A program made the translations under genes and the position numbers. A stretch of 64,000 nucleotides of DNA from the NCBI RefSeq assembly GCF_963929015.1, contig NZ_CAWVHE010000014.1, positions 1 through 64,000 of the forward strand, read 5' to 3'. The notes beneath the pieces were generated by a model that was not told the origin of the DNA, did no database searches, and saw only the letters and a program-made list of their open reading frames with translations. The DNA comes from Merdimonas sp963929015 (GTDB lineage: Bacteria; Bacillota; Clostridia; Lachnospirales; Lachnospiraceae). This document shows, piece by piece, positions 40,207 to 48,962 of this stretch. The number at the start of each line of letters is the position of its first letter. Position 1 is the first letter of the stretch.

Positions 40207-40532
40207 TCGGATATTTTTGTGGTTTGACCGTTTTTTTCTGTTCCTTAAGCCACTCTTAAGAAATTTTCTTTTTCTTTTATAGTTTTAACATATTTTAGAC
40301 ATATTTGTACCTTATACTAAAACACAGATAGTTAAGAATACTATCTCCCCCTCATTAAAGTACATTACCGCAGATTATTTTTTTCAGCGGCATATACTTT
40401 ACTCTCATTCCTTTAGATAGCTATAACAACAACGAACCCCGCAGGCATAGTGCCTGCGGGGTTTCGCTGTAAATCCTCTTTTCTGCTCTCTGTCTTGTCT
40501 GTTCTTTTCATTTATCAAAAGCGGCCGCCCGT
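40207..40532. other. AT-rich intergenic region with terminator
   Basis: About 326 nt without a gene. The clear feature is a GC-rich hairpin ccccgcaggca-tag-tgcctgcgggg near 40436-40461 followed by TTT, a terminator for one or both convergent genes. The rest is AT-rich and shows nothing else I can support. Confidence 0.7.
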
Positions 40533-41459
40533 TCAGGCCAGCCGCTCTTTCATCCACTGCAAAATATCTTCATAGACCTGCTGTCGATTCTGCTCATTGA
40601 GAACCTCATGCCGGTCATTCTCATACAGCTTTAATGTCACGTCTCTGATCCCTGCTTCCTGGTATCCCCGAAAGATTTTTTCCACAGCCTTTCCGAAATC
40701 CCCTACCGGATCCTGACGCCCGGATATCAGAAGTATGGGAAGTGTTCTGGGGATCCGAACAGCCCCCTTCCTCCCGGAAATCTTCTTCATTCCTTCAAAC
40801 ATCTGATAATAGCCGTTCACCGTAAAGGTAAAGCTGCACAGTGGGTCAGCCTCGTATACCGCCCGGATCACGGGATCTGAAGTGACCCATTCTTTATTGC
40901 TCACACTGGGCTCAAACCGCTTATTATAACTGCCAAGTCCCATCCGGTCAATGAACCGGCTTCGGAAATGCCATCCGCGGAACGCCGCGATCAAACGACA
41001 GAGCATCTGTCCTGCCTGCAAAAGCGGAATACTCTTTTCGCCTGTTCCCATGATCACCGCTCCGGCAAGACCTCTGCCATGAGTTAAGAGATACTGACGC
41101 AGAAGGAAAGATCCCATACTGTGCCCCAACAGATATAACGGAACCTCCGGATATGTTTTCCTGGTGCGTTCTCGTAACGTGTGGATATCTTCGATCACGC
41201 ACCGGTTCCCGTCCGGTTCATGAAAATACCCGTAATTTTCCTCTGTGGTCACAGAACCGCCGTGTCCCAGATGGTCATTGCCGGTCACATACCATCCCTG
41301 TTTGCAGAGCCAGGAAGCAAAATCATCATATCTGCCAATGTATTCCACCATCCCATGACAAATCTGCAAGGCTCCTTTTACTTCCCCCTGCGGGATCCAC
41401 TCGATGGCATGGATCTGGGTCTCTCCGTCAGAAGAAGGATAATAAAATTCCTGTCTCAT
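40533..41459 (-). CDS. Alpha/beta hydrolase, monoacylglycerol-lipase-like
   Basis: A 308-residue serine hydrolase of the lysophospholipase/monoacylglycerol lipase type. An HG-type oxyanion motif (ICHGMVEYIGRYDDFASWL, residues ~34-52) is followed by GHGGS, nucleophile elbow LLGHSMGS, and later the Asp (SGRQDPVGD) and His (ENDRHEVLNE) of the triad. It starts directly after the citrate synthase stop on the same strand, so the two are co-transcribed. The natural ester is unknown. Confidence 0.9.
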   Translation of the reverse strand: MRQEFYYPSSDGETQIHAIEWIPQGEVKGALQICHGMVEYIGRYDDFASWLCKQGWYVTGNDHLGHGGSVTTEENYGYFHEPDGNRCVIEDIHTLRERTRKTYPEVPLYLLGHSMGSFLLRQYLLTHGRGLAGAVIMGTGEKSIPLLQAGQMLCRLIAAFRGWHFRSRFIDRMGLGSYNKRFEPSVSNKEWVTSDPVIRAVYEADPLCSFTFTVNGYYQMFEGMKKISGRKGAVRIPRTLPILLISGRQDPVGDFGKAVEKIFRGYQEAGIRDVTLKLYENDRHEVLNEQNRQQVYEDILQWMKERLA

Positions 41460-42827
41460 TTAACGGTCTTCCATTCTTACATAATCCCGATACGGCGCAA
41501 GCGGCTTATACGCCGGACGGATGATCTTATCCACGTTGATCAGCTCTTCCAGTCTGTGCGCGCTCCAGCCTACGATACGCGCCGCCGCGAAGATCGGCGT
41601 GTAAAGAGCCGACGGGATGCCAAGCATACTGTACACCAGTCCGCTGTAGAAATCCACATTTGCATTGACGCCTTTGTAAATCTTACGCTTTTCTGCAATG
41701 ACTTCCGGCGCCATATGCTCTACCATCTCATAAAGCGCGTACTCTTTTTCGTATCCCTTTTCTTTGGCCAGTTTCTTGACAAAATCTTTGAAAATGTCTG
41801 CTCTCGGGTCGGACACAGAATAGATCGCGTGTCCCATTCCGTAAATCAGTCCCTTCCGGTCAAAGGCTTCTTTATTCAATAGTTTCAGCAGATAATCCCG
41901 CACTTCGTCCCGGTCTTCCCAGTCGTGCACTTTTTCCTTCATATCCTCAAACATCTGAGTGACCTTAATGTTGGCGCCGCCATGCTTTGGCCCTTTCAGC
42001 GAGGCCATGGCAGCCGCAATGGTGGAGTAAGTATCTGTTCCCGAAGAAGTAACCACATGCGTCGTAAAGGTAGAGTTATTTCCTCCGCCGTGATCCATAT
42101 GGAGCACCAGCGCCATATCAAGGATCCTTGCCTCCAGCTTGGTATACTGCCGGTCTTCTCTTAACATCATCAGGATGTTTTCTGCTGTGGACAGTTCCGG
42201 AGAAGGGGCGTAAATAAACAGATCGTCTCCCATCCGGTAGTTATATGCGTGATAACCGTAAACCATCATCATGGGGAACTGACTGATCAGGTTCAGACAC
42301 TGACGCAGCACATTGGGGATTGAAGTATCGTCTGCCATGGCATCATAAGAATACAGGCTTAAAATAGACCTGGACAGGCTGTTCATCATATCCCGGCTGG
42401 GCGCTTTCATGATCACGTCCCGCACAAAAGTAGGGGGAAGGGTTCTCCGCTCTACCAGGGTATTGTGAAAAGTAGCAAGCTCCTGCTGGCTGGGAAGTTC
42501 TCCAAAAAGCAACAGATAAGAAATTTCTTCAAACCCGTAATGATCTGCCTCCAGAAATCCCTTTACCAGATCCTTGATATTATAACCACGGTAATAAAGA
42601 TTGCCCGCGCAGGGAACCTCTTTGCCGTCCACCACTTTGGTGGCGCAAACATCGGAAATATTCGTAAGCCCGGCCAGAACGCCTTTTCCGTTTAAATCAC
42701 GGAGTCCCCGTTTGACTTCATATTTCCCATACAGTTCTTTATCTATGGCATTTTTCTCCTCACAGATCTTTGCAAACTGTTCGATTTCCGGTGTGACTTC
42801 AAATAATGCGTATTCCTTTGTTGACAT
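41460..42827 (-). CDS. gltA: Citrate synthase (Si type)
   Basis: A 455-residue citrate synthase condensing oxaloacetate and acetyl-CoA. Catalytic motifs are MDHGGGNNST, GLIYGMGHAIYSVSDPRA and NVDFYSGLVYSMLG, covering the two His and the Asp of the active site. A methylcitrate synthase activity cannot be excluded. The start at 42827 follows GGAAGGGTGAAGCGC. It probably feeds glutamate synthesis in this anaerobe, as no other TCA genes are in the window. Located between rsmA and the hydrolase gene. Confidence 0.93.
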   Translation of the reverse strand: MSTKEYALFEVTPEIEQFAKICEEKNAIDKELYGKYEVKRGLRDLNGKGVLAGLTNISDVCATKVVDGKEVPCAGNLYYRGYNIKDLVKGFLEADHYGFEEISYLLLFGELPSQQELATFHNTLVERRTLPPTFVRDVIMKAPSRDMMNSLSRSILSLYSYDAMADDTSIPNVLRQCLNLISQFPMMMVYGYHAYNYRMGDDLFIYAPSPELSTAENILMMLREDRQYTKLEARILDMALVLHMDHGGGNNSTFTTHVVTSSGTDTYSTIAAAMASLKGPKHGGANIKVTQMFEDMKEKVHDWEDRDEVRDYLLKLLNKEAFDRKGLIYGMGHAIYSVSDPRADIFKDFVKKLAKEKGYEKEYALYEMVEHMAPEVIAEKRKIYKGVNANVDFYSGLVYSMLGIPSALYTPIFAAARIVGWSAHRLEELINVDKIIRPAYKPLAPYRDYVRMEDR

Positions 42828-42855
42828 GCGCTTCACCCTTCCTTTCTGTTTCTTT

Positions 42856-43752
42856 CTAAGAACCAGTCTCTCCGTCAGACGGGATCCGGTCCCATAAATC
42901 ATCCGCAAGAGCGGCAAATTCTTCTAAAGACAGGGCCTCTCCCCGGACGCTGCTTCCCTTTCCAAGCTTTTCGATCCCTTCGGCAATGGCTTCCCTGGAA
43001 AGCGGGATCTGACCGGAGTTGCAAAGGCCATTGACCAGGGTTTTCCTTCTCTGATTAAAGGAAGCCCGTATGATCTGAAAGAAAAAAGCTTCATTTTTGA
43101 CCACGACCGGAGGCTGCTCGTGCCGGGTCAGACGTATCACTGCCGACCCCACCTTCGGACGGGGCATAAAACAATTGGGCGGTACATTTGCCACCACATA
43201 GGGGCTTGCATAATACTGGACCGCCAGCGACAGCGCGCCATAGTCTTTGCTCCCCGGGCCACTCTGCATCCGCTCCGCCACTTCCTTTTGCACCATAACA
43301 GTAATACTGTCCACAGGGACATGCCCCTCGAATAATCCCATGATAATCGGGGTGGTAATATAGTAAGGAAGATTGGCCACGATCTTGATCGGCCTTCCGC
43401 CATTTTCTTTCTCTGCAAGTTCTCTGATATTCAGTTTCAAAACATCCTCATGGATGATCTGCACATTCTCATACTCTTTTAAGGTATCCGCCAGTATGGG
43501 GATCAGATTGGCGTCAATCTCCACGGCAATCACTTTTCCGGCAGCCTCTGCCAGATATTGGGTCATAGTCCCGATGCCGGGGCCGATCTCCAGCACCATA
43601 TCCTCTTTGGTAATCTCTGCCGCTTTTATGATTTTATCTAATACATGGGTATCAATCAGAAAATTCTGCCCGAATTTTTTTTGAAATGAGAAGTTGTATT
43701 TCTGCAGGATCTCTATTGTATTTTTGGGATTTCCCAGTGTCGGACCGCTCAT
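42856..43752 (-). CDS. rsmA: 16S rRNA (adenine1518/1519-N6) dimethyltransferase
   Basis: A 298-residue KsgA/RsmA. The N-terminus KYNFSFQKKFGQNFLID is diagnostic, followed by SAM motif LEIGPGIGTMTQYLAE, the acidic VIAVEID loop and the catalytic NLPYYITTPI. It dimethylates two adjacent adenosines near the 3' end of 16S rRNA during 30S assembly. Start 43752 follows CTGGAG with seven-base spacing; an ATG three bases earlier is equally possible. Confidence 0.96.
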   Translation of the reverse strand: MSGPTLGNPKNTIEILQKYNFSFQKKFGQNFLIDTHVLDKIIKAAEITKEDMVLEIGPGIGTMTQYLAEAAGKVIAVEIDANLIPILADTLKEYENVQIIHEDVLKLNIRELAEKENGGRPIKIVANLPYYITTPIIMGLFEGHVPVDSITVMVQKEVAERMQSGPGSKDYGALSLAVQYYASPYVVANVPPNCFMPRPKVGSAVIRLTRHEQPPVVVKNEAFFFQIIRASFNQRRKTLVNGLCNSGQIPLSREAIAEGIEKLGKGSSVRGEALSLEEFAALADDLWDRIPSDGETGS

Positions 43753-43862
43753 CATTACACTCCAGTTATCAAGTATATGTGTCATTATACAATATTTTGG
43801 GGCGTAAGGATATAGCTAAAAAGAAAAATAATCATTAAGAAAAAATGAACTTTTTGAAACTT

Positions 43863-44084
43863 TCAGTCATCCCGGCCGTCATTTTCAAGCTTCAGGATGT
43901 CTTCAATACCACATTCCAGGCAGTCGCAGATCTTGGCAAGCGTGTGAAGATCCACCCTTACCACCTTATTTTTGCAGTAATTATTTAACTGTGTTCTCTG
44001 CAGCCTGCAGGCATAGCATAACTGTGTCTTGCTCACGCCTTTGCTGGCCAGTACCTGCTCCAGATCAATCCTTATCGTGCTCAT
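43863..44084 (-). CDS. Small XRE-family transcriptional regulator
   Basis: A 73-residue HTH protein (LEQVLASKGVSKTQLCYACR, then LNNYCKNKVVRVDLHTLAKI) of the short XRE type with an acidic tail. It is a solitary gene with its own upstream AT-rich region. It is divergent from the small secreted protein at 44210. Targets are unknown. Confidence 0.8.
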   Translation of the reverse strand: MSTIRIDLEQVLASKGVSKTQLCYACRLQRTQLNNYCKNKVVRVDLHTLAKICDCLECGIEDILKLENDGRDD

Positions 44085-44209
44085 ACTCTCACCATACCGT
44101 TTCTTTTGTTAAAGTATACCCATTATTTTATTGAAAAAATAGATATATTAACCTACACTGTAAGTAATTACACTGTATCTTCTATGAAAGGATTTCGTAA
44201 GGATTTTTT

Positions 44210-44554
44210 ATGAACCGCTGGAAATTTTACCGAAAACTGTATCTGACCGCCGGCCTTCTTTTTTGCGCTCTTACGCTCTTCCTCTCCATCGAAACGGCTC
44301 CCTGCCAGGTCATGGCTTCCTCCGTATTTACTTCCTCCGGTCTTACAGAAACAGACCTTACGGTGGTGATGCACACGCTGCTCCCCGTCCGCCAGGAGGA
44401 AATTGCCAGAGAGGTGATCAAGAAGCACCGAAATATCAACAACCCCCGCGGGCAGGCTTTCTATTCTCTAAAGCTCTACCGCACGGGGGTGCATTATCAT
44501 TTACATATTTTGTATGATACCATACGCTGTGATGCGTCCGGGCGTCTTCTATGA
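44210..44554 (+). CDS. Small predicted secreted protein of unknown function
   Basis: A 114-residue protein with a signal peptide-like N-terminus (basic MNRWKFYRK, then YLTAGLLFCALTLFLSI, with a possible cleavage site before QVMASSV). The mature part is unremarkable: EEIAREVIKKHRNINNPRGQ then FYSLKLYRTGVHYHLHILYD. No family is recognised. RBS AAGGATTTTTT is modest. Convergent with the TatD gene, leaving a 20-nt gap. Confidence 0.6.
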   Translation: MNRWKFYRKLYLTAGLLFCALTLFLSIETAPCQVMASSVFTSSGLTETDLTVVMHTLLPVRQEEIAREVIKKHRNINNPRGQAFYSLKLYRTGVHYHLHILYDTIRCDASGRLL

Positions 44555-44574
44555 AGTCCCGGCGCCGCCTGCCT

Positions 44575-45336
44575 TTACAGCCGGTACAGATCTTTTGCAT
44601 TCTGCCAGGTCTGCGCCGTCACTTCTTCCGGAGAAACCTGTTTGATCCTTGCGATCTCTTCCGCCACGTAAGAAAGGTATAACGAAGAGTTGCGTTTTCC
44701 CCGGAAAGGCACAGGAGCCAGATACGGGCAGTCCGTTTCCAGTACGATGGACGACAGGGGAACCGCCTCTACCGTTTCTTTGAGTTTTCTGGCGTTTTTA
44801 AATGTGACAACGCCTCCCACTCCGATGTAGAATCCCATTTTTACATATTCTTTCGCCATCTCGGCGGAATACGAATAGCAGTGGATCACGCCGGTCAGAT
44901 CGCCGGCGTGTTTTTTCATGATCTCCATGGTGTCCGCCGCCGCTTCCCGGCTGTGGATGAGAACCGGAAGATCCACCTCCCGCGCCAGTTCCAGCTGACG
45001 CTCAAACCAGTAGATCTGCTGTTCCCTCGATTCTTTGTTCCAGTAATAATCCAGGCCGATCTCGCCGACCGCCAGCACCTTCGGATCCTGACAGAGGATT
45101 TTCATTTCCTCCAGCCTGGCTTCATTAAGGCCGCCCACCTCGTCCGGATGCACGCCCACCGCCGCGTACATGAAGGGATACGCCCGGGCCAGCTCAATCA
45201 CCCGGCGGCAGGACTCGTAGGAAGCGCTGACGTTGACAATGGCTCCGACGCCTCCATTTTCCATGGAAGAAAGGAGCGCTTCCCTGTCCCCGTCAAACTG
45301 CTCGTCGTCATAATGGGCATGGGTGTCAAAGATCAT
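44575..45336 (-). CDS. TatD family metal-dependent hydrolase (DNase)
   Basis: A 253-residue TatD protein: N-terminal DTHAHYDDEQFDGDRE, AVGEIGLDYYW, HSREAAADTM, VIHCYSYSAEMA and the terminal LETDCPYLAPVPFRGKRN motif. These enzymes are 3'-5' DNA/RNA exonucleases or D-aminoacyl-tRNA related hydrolases. The start overlaps the ddh stop by four bases (ATGA), so metG, ddh and tatD are one transcription unit. Confidence 0.93.
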   Translation of the reverse strand: MIFDTHAHYDDEQFDGDREALLSSMENGGVGAIVNVSASYESCRRVIELARAYPFMYAAVGVHPDEVGGLNEARLEEMKILCQDPKVLAVGEIGLDYYWNKESREQQIYWFERQLELAREVDLPVLIHSREAAADTMEIMKKHAGDLTGVIHCYSYSAEMAKEYVKMGFYIGVGGVVTFKNARKLKETVEAVPLSSIVLETDCPYLAPVPFRGKRNSSLYLSYVAEEIARIKQVSPEEVTAQTWQNAKDLYRL

Positions 45337-46319
45337 AACAGTTCTGCCCTCTGCTCTTCCGGTGTCTTCATAGACAGAAGCGCCGGCGCGATGTCAAATA
45401 CTGTGCGGGCTCCGCTCTCGCCTTTTTTCGACAGACGGTACGCCGCTCTTGCATAAGCCACCAGCACGCTTGCCGTAAACTCCGGATTAGAATCCAGCTT
45501 CAGAGAATATTCGATCACATGTCTGCTGCCCTCAGTTCCCGTCTCGCCGGTACGGATCACAAATCCGCCGTGAGGCATCTGGCTGTGCTGCTCCTTCAGT
45601 TCCTCCTCAGTGATAAAAGTTACAGTCGTATCATATTCGTCAAAGTAATTGGGCATGGTCTTGATAGCCTCTTCGATGGCTTTTAAGTCCGCGCCTTCCT
45701 CCGGCACGACATAGCATTCCCGCAGGTGCTTCTCCCGGGTCGTAAGAGACGGTTCGCTTCCGCTTCTTACACGGTTTACCGCATCCTCGATCGGCACCGT
45801 ATACTGAATGGCATTCTTCACACCCTCGATCCGGCGGATCGCATCTGAATGTCCCTGGCTGACGCCCCTGCCCCAGAAGGTGTAAGTGCTTCCCTGCACC
45901 AGGATAGACTCCGCATACAGACGGTTCAGAGAAAACATACCCGGATCCCAGCCTACAGAAATAATACTCACATTTTCCCCGGCCTTCGCAGCCTGATCCA
46001 CATTTGCAAAATACTCCGGAATCCTTGCATGGGTATCAAAACTGTCGATCGTGTTAAAATCCGCAGCGATCTGCGGTCCCATCACCGGAAGATCCGTAGC
46101 AGAGCCGCCGCAGAGGATCATCACATCCACCTCGCCCTTCATCGCCTTCATATCATCCATGGACTTCACAGCCGCTGTCTTTGTCTCGATCTTCACAGAC
46201 GCCGGATCTCTTCTGGTAAACACAGCCGCCAGCTCCATATCCTCATTGCGGGCAATCGCCTTTTCCACACCTTTTCCAATATTACCATAACCTACAATAC
46301 CAATTCTAATCTTATCCAC
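45333..46319 (-). CDS. ddh: meso-Diaminopimelate D-dehydrogenase
   Basis: A 328-residue NADP enzyme making meso-diaminopimelate directly from tetrahydrodipicolinate. The N-terminal Rossmann loop is IRIGIVGYGNIGKGVEKAI, followed by AVFTRRDP and a C-terminal domain with GRGVSQGHSDAIRRI. The GTG start at 46319 follows AAAGGAGGATAACATT; the open frame continues upstream only through the family-1 palindrome. Two DnaA-box-like 9-mers (46335-46343 and 46344-46352) and the palindrome sit between metG and this gene. Confidence 0.92.
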   Translation of the reverse strand: MDKIRIGIVGYGNIGKGVEKAIARNEDMELAAVFTRRDPASVKIETKTAAVKSMDDMKAMKGEVDVMILCGGSATDLPVMGPQIAADFNTIDSFDTHARIPEYFANVDQAAKAGENVSIISVGWDPGMFSLNRLYAESILVQGSTYTFWGRGVSQGHSDAIRRIEGVKNAIQYTVPIEDAVNRVRSGSEPSLTTREKHLRECYVVPEEGADLKAIEEAIKTMPNYFDEYDTTVTFITEEELKEQHSQMPHGGFVIRTGETGTEGSRHVIEYSLKLDSNPEFTASVLVAYARAAYRLSKKGESGARTVFDIAPALLSMKTPEEQRAELL

Positions 46320-46360
46320 AATGTTATCCTCCTTTAATCCACATTTTCCACAACACCTTT

Positions 46361-46402
46361 CATTGGGGACGGGGGATTTCTGGAAATCCCCCGTCCCCAA
46401 TG
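46361..46402. repeat. REP-like palindrome, family 1, copy 3
   Basis: Perfect 42-nt palindrome with the same 20-nt arms as copy 1 and centre 'tg', so it is in the opposite orientation. It lies in the metG-ddh gap, ending two bases before the metG stop codon. Confidence 0.9.
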
Positions 46403-46403
46403 A

Positions 46404-48356
46404 TTAGCTGATCTGCGCCCCTGCGGGCATTTCTTTTTCTGGTGTCATCAACGCCAGCCTGCCGTCTGCGTCTTCCGCGCACAGAAGCATGCCTTCGGAC
46501 AGTACGCCTGCCAATTTGGCCGGTTTTAAATTGACCAGCACCATGACTTTTTTGCCCACCATTTCTTCCGGGGTGTAGTGGGCTTTGATGCCGGATACGA
46601 TCTGTTTTACCTGGCTGCCGATCTTAACCTGGGAGCAGAGAAGTTTTCTGGACTTCTTTACTTCTTCGCAGGCTATGATCTCGCCTACCTGGAACTGCAT
46701 TTTCTCGAAGTCTTCGAAAGTGATCTCCGGCTTTGCCTCGATGTCGATGACGGCTTCTTCCTTCGCCGCGCCGTCTGCCCCGCCGTCTGCGTCTGCCGCG
46801 CTGTCGTCTGCGCTATCTGCCGCGGGATGCAGTTCTTCGACTTTTTTCATAACTTCATTAAGATCCAGTCTTGCGAACAGGATCTCCGGTTTCTCTGTGA
46901 CTTTTCCGTCGCCCAGCTGCTCCAGGATCTTAACGGAAGTGTCCGGCATGAAGGACGCCAGTTCTTTTGCGCCGACTTTGATGCTTTCGATCAGATGTGC
47001 CAGCACGGTTTCCAGCCGGTCTTTTTTCGCCTCGTCTTTTGCCAGTACCCAGGGCGTGGTCTCGTCGATGTATTTGTTGCACCGTTTGAAGAGATTGAAG
47101 ATCTCGGTGATGGCGTCTGCCACCCGGAGCTTATCCATCTTTTCATCCACTTTTCCGGCCAGCCCTTCGGTCATGGCTTTCAGATCGTTGTCGAATCCTT
47201 TTTCCGTCTCGTCGGCCGCGCCTTTATCTGTAACCACTCCGCCAAAATATTTGTTGGTCATGGAAATTGTCCGGTTCACCAGGTTGCCCAGCGTATTGGC
47301 AAGGTCTGCGTTCATCCGCTCTACCATCAGTTCCCAGGTGATCACGCCGTCATTGTCAAATGGCATCTCATGCAGCACAAAATAACGCACCGCGTCTACG
47401 CCAAAGAAATCCACCAGTTCGTCGGCATACAGCACATTTCCCTTGGACTTGCTCATCTTGCCGTCCCCCTGCAGAAGCCATGGGTGTCCAAATACCTGTT
47501 TTGGCAGCGGCAGATCCAGCGCCATCAGGAAGATCGGCCAGTAAATGGTATGGAACCGGATGATATCCTTTCCGATCAGATGGAGATCCGCAGGCCAGTT
47601 TTTCTTGAACAGTTCGGAACTTTCTCCGTCGCAGTCGTAACCGATGCCGGTAATGTAGTTGGTGAGGGCGTCCAGCCACACGTAAACCACATGCTTGGGA
47701 TCAAAATCCACCGGCACGCCCCAGGTAAAGGATGTTCTGGACACGCACAGATCCTGCAGTCCCGGAAGCAGGAAGTTATTCATCATCTCATTTTTCCGGG
47801 ATACGGGCTGGATAAACTCCGGATGCTCGTTGATATAATCGATCAGCCGGTCCGCATATTTACTCATACGGAAGAAATAAGCCTCTTCTTTGGCAGGCTT
47901 CACTTCACGGCCGCAGTCCGGACATTTGCCGTCCACCAGCTGGGACTCTGTCCAGAACGACTCGCAGGGCGTACAGTAAAGTCCCTCATAAGAACCTTTG
48001 TAAATGTCTCCCTGCTCATACAGCTTTTTGAAAATCTTCTGTACCTGTTTTTCATGATCCTTATCCGTGGTCCGGATAAATTTATCGTAAGAGGTGTTCA
48101 TAAGATCCCAGATATTTTGAATCTCGCCTGCCACCCCGTCCACGAATTCCTGCGGAGTGACTCCCGCCTCTTCTGCCTTCAGCTCAATCTTCTGTCCGTG
48201 CTCATCGGTTCCTGTCTGGAAGAACACGTCAAAGCCGCGGCTTCTTTTGTACCTTGCGATTGCATCCGCCAGAACCGCCTCATAGGTGTTGCCGATGTGC
48301 GGCTTCCCGGAGGTATACGCAATGGCAGTCGTAATATAATACTTCTGCTTTTCCAT
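46404..48356 (-). CDS. metG: Methionyl-tRNA synthetase with C-terminal tRNA-binding domain
   Basis: A 650-residue class I MetRS. HIGH-like GKPHIGNTYEAVLADAIAR near the N-terminus, zinc knuckle CTPCESFW ... CPDCGRE, and KMSKS in GKMSKSKGNVLYADE. A Trbp111/EMAP OB domain covers about residues 550-650 (FEDFEKMQFQVGEI, then GIKAHYTPEEMVGK). The linker before it is unusually Ala/Asp-rich (ADSADDSAADADGGADGAAK). The start at 48356 follows AAAAGGAGAG. Controlled by a T-box upstream. Confidence 0.96.
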   Translation of the reverse strand: MEKQKYYITTAIAYTSGKPHIGNTYEAVLADAIARYKRSRGFDVFFQTGTDEHGQKIELKAEEAGVTPQEFVDGVAGEIQNIWDLMNTSYDKFIRTTDKDHEKQVQKIFKKLYEQGDIYKGSYEGLYCTPCESFWTESQLVDGKCPDCGREVKPAKEEAYFFRMSKYADRLIDYINEHPEFIQPVSRKNEMMNNFLLPGLQDLCVSRTSFTWGVPVDFDPKHVVYVWLDALTNYITGIGYDCDGESSELFKKNWPADLHLIGKDIIRFHTIYWPIFLMALDLPLPKQVFGHPWLLQGDGKMSKSKGNVLYADELVDFFGVDAVRYFVLHEMPFDNDGVITWELMVERMNADLANTLGNLVNRTISMTNKYFGGVVTDKGAADETEKGFDNDLKAMTEGLAGKVDEKMDKLRVADAITEIFNLFKRCNKYIDETTPWVLAKDEAKKDRLETVLAHLIESIKVGAKELASFMPDTSVKILEQLGDGKVTEKPEILFARLDLNEVMKKVEELHPAADSADDSAADADGGADGAAKEEAVIDIEAKPEITFEDFEKMQFQVGEIIACEEVKKSRKLLCSQVKIGSQVKQIVSGIKAHYTPEEMVGKKVMVLVNLKPAKLAGVLSEGMLLCAEDADGRLALMTPEKEMPAGAQIS

Positions 48357-48386
48357 AACACATTCTCTCCTTTTCCACAAAATAAA

Positions 48387-48834
48387 AAAACTCTGATCTT
48401 TCCATATTAGTAGAAATATCAGAGAAGACGGGATCTCTCCCGTGGTACCACTTCTGTTCGTCTTTCGCCTCGCGGCCGAAAGACCTTGGCAAGTGCCCTG
48501 CTATTTTTCAAAACATTTTTCAAGACATTTTTCAAAATATTTTCCAGGACACCTTCCGCGATAAAGGGCGGACCCTTTGCCGGCTTACCTGCTTAGCCGT
48601 TCCAGGCACAATCTCTGTACCCGAAGCATGCCGCACACTGTGCCGCGCACACCTCTTCAACGACGCCGCAAGGCTCACCCGCACCGCTCAAAAGCCATCT
48701 TCCGCCGGTTTCGTCATCCGTTCCTCTCAGCATTCCGGAACTTCTCTGTAAGATCCTTCGCCGGCATACTCTCTTTTTCACAGCGTTTCCTGATTTTAAT
48801 AATACTAAGCCGCAGACATCTGCCGCCTGCTACG
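48387..48834 (-). promoter_or_regulatory. T-box leader of metG
   Basis: The minus strand contains GAAGTGGTACCACGGG (around 48439-48456), the T-box motif. After it a hairpin ctctgat ... atcagag is followed by TTTTTTT (48387-48393), the terminator. The leader of ~440 nt is long for a T-box. Specificity for tRNA-Met is inferred from the downstream gene. Confidence 0.85.
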
Positions 48835-48840
48835 TCTCAA

Positions 48841-48870
48841 ATCGTAGCATAAAAAAAGGCGGGATGTCAA
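48841..48870 (-). promoter_or_regulatory. Promoter of the metG T-box transcript
   Basis: Minus-strand TTGACA (48865-48870) and TACGAT (48841-48846) with an 18-nt spacer; the predicted start is near 48834. Confidence 0.6.
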
Positions 48871-48962
48871 GGACTTTCCCTATTCCTGCTTCCCATCTGC
48901 TGCTCTTCCACGCAAAAGGGGATTTTGCCGGCGCCTTTTCCACCGGAAAATCCCCTTTTCCT

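Noticed and set aside
46578..48410. 610-codon plus-strand open frame opposite metG
   Set aside because: Antisense to an intact metG, with its start inside the T-box leader and no recognisable domains.
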